Assembly (NCBI GenBank): GCA_016719295.1
Contig: JADKAF010000001.1
Location: 4,340,001 to 4,404,000 of the forward strand
Direction: 5' to 3'
From: Planctomycetota bacterium
GTDB lineage: Bacteria; Planctomycetota; UBA1135; JADKAF01
DNA length: 64,000 bases
Part shown: piece after piece, positions 8,877 to 16,667 of the stretch
How positions within the stretch are numbered: position 1 is the stretch's first letter
Layout: every line of letters starts with the position of its first letter
Made by a program: the position numbers and the translations under genes
Notes under the pieces: generated by a model
The model's database searches: none
The model's input: only the letters and a program-made list of their open reading frames with translations
Told to the model about the DNA's origin: nothing

Positions 8877-9893
8877 TCAGGTCCTTGGTGCGTCCAGCTC
8901 CGCCAACCACTTCGCGATCTGCTCGCGCTTCCCCATCACGAGTAGGCGTTCGCCCGCGCCGAGCGCGCGGTCGGAGGGCGGATTGAAGAGCGGTGCGCCC
9001 GTCTCGGGGCTGATCGCGATGACGAGGAGATCGAAGCGGCTCTTCAGGTCGAGGCCGCGGAGGCTCTTACCTACGGCCCGAGAGCCGGAGAGAAGCTTCA
9101 CCTCGTCGAAGGAGAGCTCGGTGCCGGACTGGGCGGAGACGATCTCAAGCAGATTCACCAGCGAGGGATGGAGGAGGTAGCGCACGAGGCGCTGGCCGCC
9201 GATCTGGTTCGGGCAGGTGACGTAGCTGGCGCCCGCGCGGCGGAGCTTCTTGACGGAGGAGGCCACCGTGGCGCGCGCGAGGATCTGGAGCTGCGGGGAG
9301 AGCTCGCGCGCGGTGAGGATGCAGAAGACGTTCTCGGCGTCGTCGTGCAGCGCGGCGAAGAGTGCGCGCGCTCTTGCCACGCCAGCTTGGCGCAGCGCAT
9401 CTTCCTCCGTGGCGTCGCCGTGCACGACGGCGTGACCGTCGTCCTCGGCGCTCTTGCAGGCCGCTTCATTTCGCTCGACGATCACGAACGGTTGGTGCGC
9501 GGCCTTCAGCTCGCTCGCGATCGCGGTGCCGATCTTGCCGTAGCCGCAGACGATCGAATGCCCGGTCCAGTCGCGGATCATGGTGCGAAGCCTCCGGCGG
9601 CGCAGTCCTTCGTGGAGCCCCTGCTCGACCGCGCCGTAGAGCAGCGTGGCCGAGGTGCGCAGGACGACGCCGATGCCGACGAGCACGACGAGCACCGTCC
9701 ACCAGCGACCGACGCTGGACAGCGGACGCACCTCGCCGTAGCCGATGGTCGTGACGGTGATCACCGTCATGTAGAGCCCGTCGCCGAGGCTCCAGCCTTC
9801 GAGCACGACGTACCCGATCCCACCTGCGGCGATCAAAAGGGCGAGCAGGAGCAGACCCTGGATGATGCGACGGGATTGGCGCGCGAAGATCAT
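8877..9893 (-). CDS. Potassium channel with RCK/TrkA-N and TrkA-C domains
   Basis: 338 residues from the ATG at 9893. Two membrane helices (about 12-32 and 63-82) flank a pore loop with the selectivity filter TIGYGE at 49-54. Then comes an RCK Rossmann domain with GYGKIG at 117-122, which binds NAD or a similar regulator, and a TrkA-C domain at about 235-330. This is the MthK/Kch-like two-helix architecture, and it would conduct K+ across the inner membrane under nucleotide control. It starts 29 bases after the methyltransferase stop and may be the last gene of the 18884 transcript. The Shine-Dalgarno is weak (GGAG about 15 bases upstream). Confidence 0.87.
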   Translation of the reverse strand: MIFARQSRRIIQGLLLLALLIAAGGIGYVVLEGWSLGDGLYMTVITVTTIGYGEVRPLSSVGRWWTVLVVLVGIGVVLRTSATLLYGAVEQGLHEGLRRRRLRTMIRDWTGHSIVCGYGKIGTAIASELKAAHQPFVIVERNEAACKSAEDDGHAVVHGDATEEDALRQAGVARARALFAALHDDAENVFCILTARELSPQLQILARATVASSVKKLRRAGASYVTCPNQIGGQRLVRYLLHPSLVNLLEIVSAQSGTELSFDEVKLLSGSRAVGKSLRGLDLKSRFDLLVIAISPETGAPLFNPPSDRALGAGERLLVMGKREQIAKWLAELDAPRT

Positions 9894-9922
9894 CGCAGCA
9901 GGCAGTTCTCCGCGGATGCGCT

Positions 9923-10915
9923 CTAGGGCCCAGGGAAGCGTGGTCGAGCACCGGAAGTGGCGAGATGCGCGAACACCGGCGGCGCATAGTACGGATCCAC
10001 GCTCGACGCGAGAAGCCTCCGATCGCGGAGCGAGGAACCCGCCTCGTCGAGCCAGCGCAGCTCCCACCCGCGGGCGAAGTGCTGCTCGACCAGCGCGTCG
10101 ATCGGCTCGCAGCGACGATAGGCGAAGTCGTTGAACGCCAGCAGCACGTGCGCGGGCTCCAGCGCCGCTACGCAGCGCAGCATCTCGGGCCAGGCCTTGC
10201 GGAGGATGCGCTCGTCGCCGCGGCCGACGCCGAAGGCGGGCGGATCCAAGATGATGAGATCGAAGTGCTTCTCCTTACCCGCGGCCTTGCGCTCCTCAAG
10301 GCGGCGGAGATAGCGCTGCGCGGTGTCGGGAACCACGGCGAAGTCGACGCCGTTCAGCTCCGCGTTCCGCTTCGACCAGGTGAGCATCGCCTTCGAGGCG
10401 TCGACGTTGGTGACCTGCGTCGCGCCGCCGCGCAGCGCGGCAAGCGCGAAGCCGCCGGTGTAGGAGAAGAGATTGAGCACGCGCAGGCCCCGCGCGAGCG
10501 AGCCGACGAGTGCACGCGCCGCGGCGGCGTCGGGGAAGACGCCGAAGTCGTCCTTCGGGTCGCAGCGGATCTCGAAGCGGAGTTCGCCCTCGCGCGCCAT
10601 GAAGCGCTGCTCGCGGAGCGACGGCGAAGAATGGAGATAGGTATAGGAACCTGCGGCGTTGCGCTGCTTCCAGATCCAGTGCTCGAGGCCGATCCCGTTC
10701 AGCGCGCCCGCGAGCGCTTCGCGCTCGCGCTCCGCATCGATGGACGGCGCACCGTAAAGGGCCAGGACGCAGAGCTCGCCGAGCTGGTCGATCCAGCAGC
10801 CCGGATGGCCATCGCGGGCACCGGCGACGAGGCGCGCGATCGCGTCGCGCTCGTGACGCGCGCGTCGCTCTCCGACCAAGCGGAGGAGCGGAGCGAGCTC
10901 GCTCGGGAGCGCCAT
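9923..10915 (-). CDS. Class I SAM-dependent methyltransferase, RlmI/RlmK-like
   Basis: 330 residues from the ATG at 10915, 4 bases after the 22-haem cytochrome stop. The Rossmann methyltransferase core is clear: VLNLFSYTGGFALAAL is the SAM-binding loop, VDASKAML the acidic ribose contact, and DLIILDPPAFGVG the DPPxF motif IV. This layout is that of the RlmI/RlmK 23S rRNA m5C/m7G methyltransferases, but the N-terminal PUA domain of RlmI is not evident, so the RNA target is uncertain. Its tight placement behind the cytochrome genes implies co-transcription, not a shared function. Confidence 0.82.
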   Translation of the reverse strand: MALPSELAPLLRLVGERRARHERDAIARLVAGARDGHPGCWIDQLGELCVLALYGAPSIDAEREREALAGALNGIGLEHWIWKQRNAAGSYTYLHSSPSLREQRFMAREGELRFEIRCDPKDDFGVFPDAAAARALVGSLARGLRVLNLFSYTGGFALAALRGGATQVTNVDASKAMLTWSKRNAELNGVDFAVVPDTAQRYLRRLEERKAAGKEKHFDLIILDPPAFGVGRGDERILRKAWPEMLRCVAALEPAHVLLAFNDFAYRRCEPIDALVEQHFARGWELRWLDEAGSSLRDRRLLASSVDPYYAPPVFAHLATSGARPRFPGP

Positions 10916-10919
10916 CGCG

Positions 10920-12668
10920 CTAGCGCTTCTTCTTGCCGCGCTCGGCGCCACCGGACTCACGCCCGTTGGGATGGCAGTTGTAGCAGGCCTGCGACTGATA
11001 CACGTAACCGCTGACCTCGCGGTGCTCGTCGTCCATCTCGCTGCGCCGATGCGCGTGGCAGTTCGTGCAGTCGAAGACCTGGAAGTTCGCCGCGTTGGTG
11101 TGGCAGGTGCTGCAGGCCAAGTTGTGATTGCCGGCGAGCGGGAAGCGGTGATTGAACGTCGCTCCTTGCCAGCGCGTCGTGGTGTGGCAGCTCTCGCAGG
11201 TGGTCGGGAAGTTCGCCGCGGTGTGGTTCGGGTTTCGCGTCGCGTTGTAGTCGCCGAGATGGCAGGCCGAGCAATTGCGCGGCGTACCTTGGTAGACACC
11301 GTTGCCGTGGCAGGCGTTGCACGAGGTGCTCGCGTGGGCGCCGGTCAGCGCATAGGTGGTGTGCGCGAAGGTGGCGCCGGGCCAGCCGTTCGTCGTGTGG
11401 CAGGTCTCGCAGGTCGTGGAGAAGCCGGCCGCGGCGTGGCCGGGATTCGTCGTACGGTTGTAGTCGTCGAGATGGCAGCCCGAGCAGTTTCGCGGCGTGC
11501 CTTGGTAGACGCCGCCGATGTGACACGCGGTGCAGCCGACGGAGACGTGTCGTCCGGTGAGCGCGAAGCTCGAGTGATCGAAGCGCGCGCCTTCCCAGCC
11601 GTTCGGCGTGTGGCACTGCTCGCAGGTCGTCGGGAAGCCGGCCGTCACGTGGTTCGGATCGCGTGCCTGGTTGTAGTCGTCGAGGTGGCACGCGTTGCAC
11701 GCCGTCGGCGTGCCTTGATAGACGCCGTTCGCATGACACGAGGCGCAGTCCTGCGACGCGTGGCGGCCGAGCAAGGGATAGAACGAGTGATTGAACCCGG
11801 TGCTGTCCCAGCCGCGCGGCGTATGGCACTGCTCGCAGGTCGTCGGGAAGCCCGCGGCCGCGTGATTCGGATTCGTCGTGCGGAAGTACTCGTCGACGTG
11901 GCAGGACGCGCAGTCTCGCGGGGTCCCGCGATAGACGCCGTTCACGTGGCACGCGGTGCAGGCGGTGGACTGGTGCTCGCCGATCAACGGATACAGCGAG
12001 TGATCCATCTTCGCTTCACCGAAGCTGGTTGGGAGGTGGCAGCGCTCGCAGCTCGTCGTCCAGCCGAGGGCCGCGTGATCCGGATCCGTTGCGCGCTGGA
12101 GATCAGCTTGGTGACAGTCCTCGCAGCGGATCGACGCGCGCTGGAAGTTGCCGACTTGCGCGCCGGGATGGCAGCGCATGCAGGCGACGCCGGCGTGCGA
12201 AGCGACGAGCGGGAAGCGCGTGCGCGCGTGCTCGGCGATCTGACCTTGCGGCAGCCAGCTCACCTGATCGTGGCAGGTCGAGCAGTTGGGGCCCAAGCGC
12301 GACTGGTGCGGATCCTCGTGGCAACCGGCGCAGCCGCGCGAGGCGAACTGCTGCACTGGGCCGCGGTCGTTGTGGCAGCGCAGGCATTGCGCCTCCGCGT
12401 GCGCGCCCTCCAGCGCATGGCCCGTCTCCTTCGCGTGATCGAAGCTGAAGTCCGCGCGCAGCGTGTGCCAGTCGCCGCTCAGGTGGCAGAGCGAGCAATC
12501 CGCCGGGAAGCTGTCGTGCGGGATCACCGGCCCGCGCTCGTCGGCCCAGCGATGCGGCTCCTGCGGTCCTCCGGGAGAGAAGACGAAGCAGGCCGCGTTG
12601 CAGAGCAACAGAGCCACGAGCAGCCAGCGCGGCGAGGCGGCGATCGTCGAGGAGTTGCGGAGAGACAT
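10920..12668 (-). CDS. Exported 22-haem c-type cytochrome with 71-residue repeats
   Basis: 582 residues from the ATG at 12668 (AGGA 8 bases upstream). An N-terminal hydrophobic signal (about 14-28) ends near LCNAAC; the lipobox is imperfect, so lipidation is uncertain. I count 22 CxxCH haem c sites. The centre consists of at least four 71-residue repeats. Each has a GVYxGTPxxCxxCH motif, a D-Y loop, NPNHxxAxFPTTCExCH and a W-x-x-x-x-F-x-H ligand segment. It ends in a lysine-rich tail. This is a periplasmic or surface electron wire. It lies 22 bases after the beta-barrel gene, the expected position for a porin-associated multihaem cytochrome. Confidence 0.9.
   Translation of the reverse strand: MSLRNSSTIAASPRWLLVALLLCNAACFVFSPGGPQEPHRWADERGPVIPHDSFPADCSLCHLSGDWHTLRADFSFDHAKETGHALEGAHAEAQCLRCHNDRGPVQQFASRGCAGCHEDPHQSRLGPNCSTCHDQVSWLPQGQIAEHARTRFPLVASHAGVACMRCHPGAQVGNFQRASIRCEDCHQADLQRATDPDHAALGWTTSCERCHLPTSFGEAKMDHSLYPLIGEHQSTACTACHVNGVYRGTPRDCASCHVDEYFRTTNPNHAAAGFPTTCEQCHTPRGWDSTGFNHSFYPLLGRHASQDCASCHANGVYQGTPTACNACHLDDYNQARDPNHVTAGFPTTCEQCHTPNGWEGARFDHSSFALTGRHVSVGCTACHIGGVYQGTPRNCSGCHLDDYNRTTNPGHAAAGFSTTCETCHTTNGWPGATFAHTTYALTGAHASTSCNACHGNGVYQGTPRNCSACHLGDYNATRNPNHTAANFPTTCESCHTTTRWQGATFNHRFPLAGNHNLACSTCHTNAANFQVFDCTNCHAHRRSEMDDEHREVSGYVYQSQACYNCHPNGRESGGAERGKKKR
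11140..11991 (-). repeat. Four 213-bp coding tandem repeats inside the 22-haem cytochrome gene
   Basis: The landmark ggcgtgcctt-like sequence recurs at 11281, 11494, 11707 and 11920, exactly 213 bp (71 codons) apart, with high nucleotide similarity between copies. Each unit carries three CxxCH motifs. Boundaries are approximate, as the repeat fades at both ends. Confidence 0.8.
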
Positions 12669-12690
12669 CGTGGGTTCCTGCCGGCGCGGA

Positions 12691-14370
12691 TCAGAAGCGG
12701 AGCTGCGTGTAGAACCCGAGCGACCAGGCATCTTGATCGTCGCCGAAGCGGCGGTCCATGCGGAGCGTGAGATCCAAGTCGCGGCTCAGGTACCAGGTGA
12801 GGTCGGCGTTCAGCGCGTGGAGCAAGGCGTCGTCATCGTCGCCTAAGCTCGTCTCGAACTGCTGCTTCGAGATCTCGTAACCACCGAAGATGGCGAAGTC
12901 CCCCCACGACTTCTGCGCGCGGAAGCGGACGCCGTTCCCCTCGGTGTTCACCCCTTCGGTGTGGAAGACGGTCGCCGAGACCTCGCCGCTCGTCCAGAAG
13001 AGCTCGCGCAGCGCGAGGCGCAGATCTCCACCGGTGCCGGTCTCGTCGGTGTCGTCCCAATGGTCGATCCGGCCATCCAGGCGCACGTGCTCGCCGAAGT
13101 TGCGGTACGCCGAGGCGTAGATGCGCTGGAGATGACCGTCCTCGAGCAGCGTCGTCGGCACGCCGCGGAACTCTTGGCGCTGGAGCTCGGGCCAGCGAAT
13201 GGAGGAGTAGCCCGCGCCGACGCCAGTGTCCGCGTCGAAGCGGTAGCTCGTCGAGAGCTGTGCCTCGGTGAGCTCGAAGCCGCTCGACTTGAAGTCGGCG
13301 TCGCTGCCGTAGTAGTCGACCCAGACGCTGCCGTGCAGGCTCCAGGCATCCGTGATGCGCCAATCGAGCACGCCGAGCAGCAAGTCGCGATCCGCTTCGC
13401 CTTCGTGCCAGGTCTTCTGGTAGGCCCAGGTGAAGCGGAACTCCTCGAGCTCGCCGAAGCGCATCCCGTGGTAGACGAAGAGCGCGGGATCCTCGGCGGT
13501 GAAGTCGTAGTCGAAGGGGTTCGGCAAAGCGCCGCCGCCGATGCCGATCTCCTGACCGCCGCCGAGCTCGAGCTCGAGCACGCCGCCGTCGAGCAAGCCG
13601 AGCTCGGGCAGCTCGCTCAGGAGGAAGCGACCGACCTCCCAGCGCAGCGGCTCTTCCGCCGCGTCGTTCGAGCGATACGAGAAGCGCTCGATGCGCGCGT
13701 CGGATTCGCTATCGTTGCTGCCGCCCGCGGAGAAGATCGGGACGGGGGCCACGTTCACGAGACCGCGGAAGCGCAGCAGACCGCCGGCTTGGAACGGGTT
13801 CTCCACGCGCGCCTCGAGGCCGGCCTCGGCGAGGGTGTAGCTCTCGCCATTGCTCCAGCTCGCGTCGATGCGCGAGAAGGCGCGTCCCGACCAACGCGTC
13901 GGGCGCTCCTCGCGGCGCACGCGCTGCACGGGGGCGAGCAGCGGCAGCCCTTCGTCGACATTCGGCAGCGGCGCCTCCCACGGCGGATGCTCGGGAGCAT
14001 CGGACGGCTTCGGTGGCGGCGTCTCCCCCGGCACTTCGAAGCGCGACGCGGGCACCAGCACCTCCACCTCGACGCCGATGTCGATGCGCGGACCACCCGC
14101 GGGCAGCTCCGCGCGCGAGCTCGTGCGCGAGACCACGGTCAAGCGCCCGACGACGGGAGAACCCGAGGGCGGGCGCACGATCACACGATCGCCCGGCTCG
14201 AAGCGAGACTCGCGTCCGCCATCGACGAAGATCGCATCGCCCGAGACGGCGGTCACGCGCGTCGAGATGCGGCGCTCGATCTGCGCCTCCGCGGTGCACG
14301 CGCCGAAGGCGAGACCTAGCCCGAGCGCGAAGAGGCGCCGTGCTCCGCCGCTTCGCCCGCTGACCCTCAT
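12691..14370 (-). CDS. Outer-membrane beta-barrel protein of a putative porin-cytochrome conduit
   Basis: 559 residues from the ATG at 14370, which overlaps the 26-haem cytochrome stop as ATGA. A signal peptide (LFALGLGLAFGACTAEAQ) is followed by a small beta domain (about 32-100: TRVTAVSGDAIFVDGG ... GDRVIVRPPSG) and a Pro-rich linker. From about residue 150 a long series of alternating amphipathic strands follows (WSLHGSVWVDYYG, LRLALRELFWTSG, LDLTLRMDRRFG). It ends FYTQLRF with a C-terminal Phe, the usual outer-membrane barrel signal. It is shorter than MtrB/PioB-type porins, and I see no sequence similarity to them. Flanking multihaem cytochrome genes on both sides suggest it sheathes one of them. 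Confidence 0.8.
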   Translation of the reverse strand: MRVSGRSGGARRLFALGLGLAFGACTAEAQIERRISTRVTAVSGDAIFVDGGRESRFEPGDRVIVRPPSGSPVVGRLTVVSRTSSRAELPAGGPRIDIGVEVEVLVPASRFEVPGETPPPKPSDAPEHPPWEAPLPNVDEGLPLLAPVQRVRREERPTRWSGRAFSRIDASWSNGESYTLAEAGLEARVENPFQAGGLLRFRGLVNVAPVPIFSAGGSNDSESDARIERFSYRSNDAAEEPLRWEVGRFLLSELPELGLLDGGVLELELGGGQEIGIGGGALPNPFDYDFTAEDPALFVYHGMRFGELEEFRFTWAYQKTWHEGEADRDLLLGVLDWRITDAWSLHGSVWVDYYGSDADFKSSGFELTEAQLSTSYRFDADTGVGAGYSSIRWPELQRQEFRGVPTTLLEDGHLQRIYASAYRNFGEHVRLDGRIDHWDDTDETGTGGDLRLALRELFWTSGEVSATVFHTEGVNTEGNGVRFRAQKSWGDFAIFGGYEISKQQFETSLGDDDDALLHALNADLTWYLSRDLDLTLRMDRRFGDDQDAWSLGFYTQLRF

Positions 14371-16664
14371 CGACCGTCCTCCCCGCGGCGCTTCGGCGTC
14401 GCGTGGCAATCCTCGCAGCGTTGCCCGAGCGGCCGATACCGCACGACCTTCGCGCCCTCGCTCAGCGGCTGTGCCACGTGGCAAGCGCTACACGCGAGCT
14501 TCGCATGCGAGGCATCGAGAGCGAAGCGCGTGTCGCGATCGTGATCGAAGCTCGCGCGGAGCTCGAAGCGCGCGGCACTCTCGGCATGACAGCGCGCGCA
14601 ATCGTTCCGGCCGTCGACGCGAAACTGCCCCGCGTGCGGATCGGCGTGACAGTCGGCGCAGGCGTTCGGCGCGAGCCCCAGCCGCCTCGCGGCGCGCGGA
14701 TCGGGATCCGGCGCATGGCATTGCTCACAGGTCGCGCGCGCGTGCTGGCCGACCAAGCGGTAGTCGGTCCAGAGCGCGTGATCGAAGCGCGCGCGCTCCA
14801 CCGCGCGGAAGGACGCGGTGTCGTGGCAGCGCGCGCAGCCGCTCTGCCCCTCGACCACGCGCGGCAGCTCCGCGCGCGCGAAGCGCCCGCGATGCACGTC
14901 CGCGTGGCACGCGTCGCATTGCTGCGGCGTGCCGCGGAAGCGCCGCTGCACGCCGTTCGGCGTCGCGACCTCGGTGTGGCAGCGATCGCAGGAGACGGCG
15001 CGATGCGCGCCCGTGAGTGCGAAACCCGCCCGCGCGTGCTCTTCCTCGGTGAACGCGCTGCGCTGGAAGCTCGTGGTCTCGTGGCAACGCGCGCAATCGG
15101 TGGTGCTGGCACCCACCGCGGCGAACTGCCCCCCGTGAGGATCGACGTGGCAGCTCGCGCACGCGGTCGGGGCTCCCGCGAGCACGCGATCACCCGGCGT
15201 GGTGCTGCCGGCTCGTTGCGGGTGGCATGCGCTGCACGCGACCTGCTCGTGCGCTCCGGTGAGCGCGAAGCGCGTCGCGGCGTGGGCCGCGAGGTCGAAG
15301 CGCGACGGCGCGAAGCCGTGCAGGTCGTGGCAGGAGGTGCAGCCGCGTTCCCCGGCGCGGGCGTCGAGCGAGCCCGCATGCGGATCGACGTGGCATGCGG
15401 CGCAGGTGTGCGGCGCCGCGGAGAAGAGGCGCTCGGCGATGACACCCGTCGCCGCCGGCGGGTGGCACTCCGTGCACGAGACCGCGCGGTGCTTCCCTTC
15501 CAAGGCGAAGCTCGCGCGGGCATGCAGCTCCGTGTCGAAGCGCGACGGGGCGAAGTGCGTTGCGGCGTGGCAGTCGGTGCAGGTGTCTCGAGCGAACGGC
15601 CCGTCGGCGAACTGTCCGTCGTGGGGGTCACCGTGGCACGCGGCGCAATCGCGACTCGCGCGACCGGGATAGCGCTGTGCGAATCCCTGCGCACCTTCCT
15701 TCCCCGCATGACACGCCGCACATTCGAGCTGGGCATGCGGTGCTTCGAGGGCGAAGCCGCTCGCCGCGTGCAGCTCGCGCGCGCGCTCGACGTTCGAAGC
15801 GGTGAAGCTCTCGTGCCGCGCTGTGTGGCAGAGCGCGCAGCTCTGCTCCGGCGCGGCGAGGCGTTCGCGCTCGACGACGGCGGAGAGGAACTCGGCGCGA
15901 TGCTCATGCGGATGGCACGCCGCGCAGTCGCGCGGAGCCGGAAGCGTAAAGTCGTCCTGGAAGAGTGTCTCAACGCTGCGCGAGCTACCCGGCTCGTGAC
16001 AGGCCGTGCACTTCAGGCCCGCGTGTGAGCCCTCGAGCGGAAAGCTCGAGGCGTGCTCGAAGGCCGCGACCTCGACGAAGGGGCGCTCCTCCCCGTGGCA
16101 GATCGCGCAATTCGGCAAGTTGCCCTCGTGCGGGTCCTCGTGGCAGCTCTCGCAGCGCTGCTCGAGGCCGAGGTAGCGCTTCTCACCCACGGGCAGCAGC
16201 GCGGTCTCGGCGTGAGGATGGCATTCCTTGCACGCGAGCGAGGCATGCACGCCGCCGAGCTCGAACGCGAGGTGCGCGTGATCGTAGCGCGCGGGATCGG
16301 CGACGCCCGCGCGCGCGAAGGCAGCATGTCCCGAGAGCTCGAGCTCCTCGCCGCGATGCTCGCCGTGGCACTGCCCGCAGCGCGCGAGCACCGCCGCATC
16401 CAGCGCGCCGTGCAGGCCGCTCCGCGCATCGCGCTGCGCGGTGATGCTCGCATGACACGCGAGGCAAGCATCGGCGGGCGAACGATCCCCCTCGCCATGG
16501 CAGAGCGCGCAGCCATCGCTGCTCGCGAGCTCGGCCTCGCGTCCGTGCACGGCGCTGAGCGGTCCCGGCGAAGGCGCGCTCCACTCGGCGAAGACGAGCC
16601 AGAGCACGAGCAGCAGCGAAGCAAACGCCAGCAGCCGCGCGGGATGAAAGGAGCGCGTTGCCAT
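14367..16664 (-). CDS. Exported 26-haem c-type cytochrome
   Basis: 765 residues from the ATG at 16664, 3 bases after the flavoprotein stop. Residues 8-26 form an N-terminal hydrophobic signal or anchor. I count 26 CxxCH motifs. Most of the chain repeats a unit of about 80-95 residues: FDxxxHAxxxFALxGxH followed by a CxxCH, then a CAxCHxDPHxGxF element and a CxRCH element. Extra histidines before each CxxCH are good candidates for distal axial ligands. It is a periplasmic cytochrome of the NapC/OmcI-like repetitive kind and would carry electrons from the inner-membrane flavoprotein to the outer-membrane barrel. It ends in an ATGA overlap with the barrel gene. Confidence 0.9.
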   Translation of the reverse strand: MATRSFHPARLLAFASLLLVLWLVFAEWSAPSPGPLSAVHGREAELASSDGCALCHGEGDRSPADACLACHASITAQRDARSGLHGALDAAVLARCGQCHGEHRGEELELSGHAAFARAGVADPARYDHAHLAFELGGVHASLACKECHPHAETALLPVGEKRYLGLEQRCESCHEDPHEGNLPNCAICHGEERPFVEVAAFEHASSFPLEGSHAGLKCTACHEPGSSRSVETLFQDDFTLPAPRDCAACHPHEHRAEFLSAVVERERLAAPEQSCALCHTARHESFTASNVERARELHAASGFALEAPHAQLECAACHAGKEGAQGFAQRYPGRASRDCAACHGDPHDGQFADGPFARDTCTDCHAATHFAPSRFDTELHARASFALEGKHRAVSCTECHPPAATGVIAERLFSAAPHTCAACHVDPHAGSLDARAGERGCTSCHDLHGFAPSRFDLAAHAATRFALTGAHEQVACSACHPQRAGSTTPGDRVLAGAPTACASCHVDPHGGQFAAVGASTTDCARCHETTSFQRSAFTEEEHARAGFALTGAHRAVSCDRCHTEVATPNGVQRRFRGTPQQCDACHADVHRGRFARAELPRVVEGQSGCARCHDTASFRAVERARFDHALWTDYRLVGQHARATCEQCHAPDPDPRAARRLGLAPNACADCHADPHAGQFRVDGRNDCARCHAESAARFELRASFDHDRDTRFALDASHAKLACSACHVAQPLSEGAKVVRYRPLGQRCEDCHATPKRRGEDGR

Positions 16665-16667
16665 GGT

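Noticed and set aside
11140..11991. Possible CRISPR array, because of regular repeats
   Set aside because: The 213-bp repeats are in frame, encode CxxCH haem sites and have no short unique spacers. No cas gene is present.
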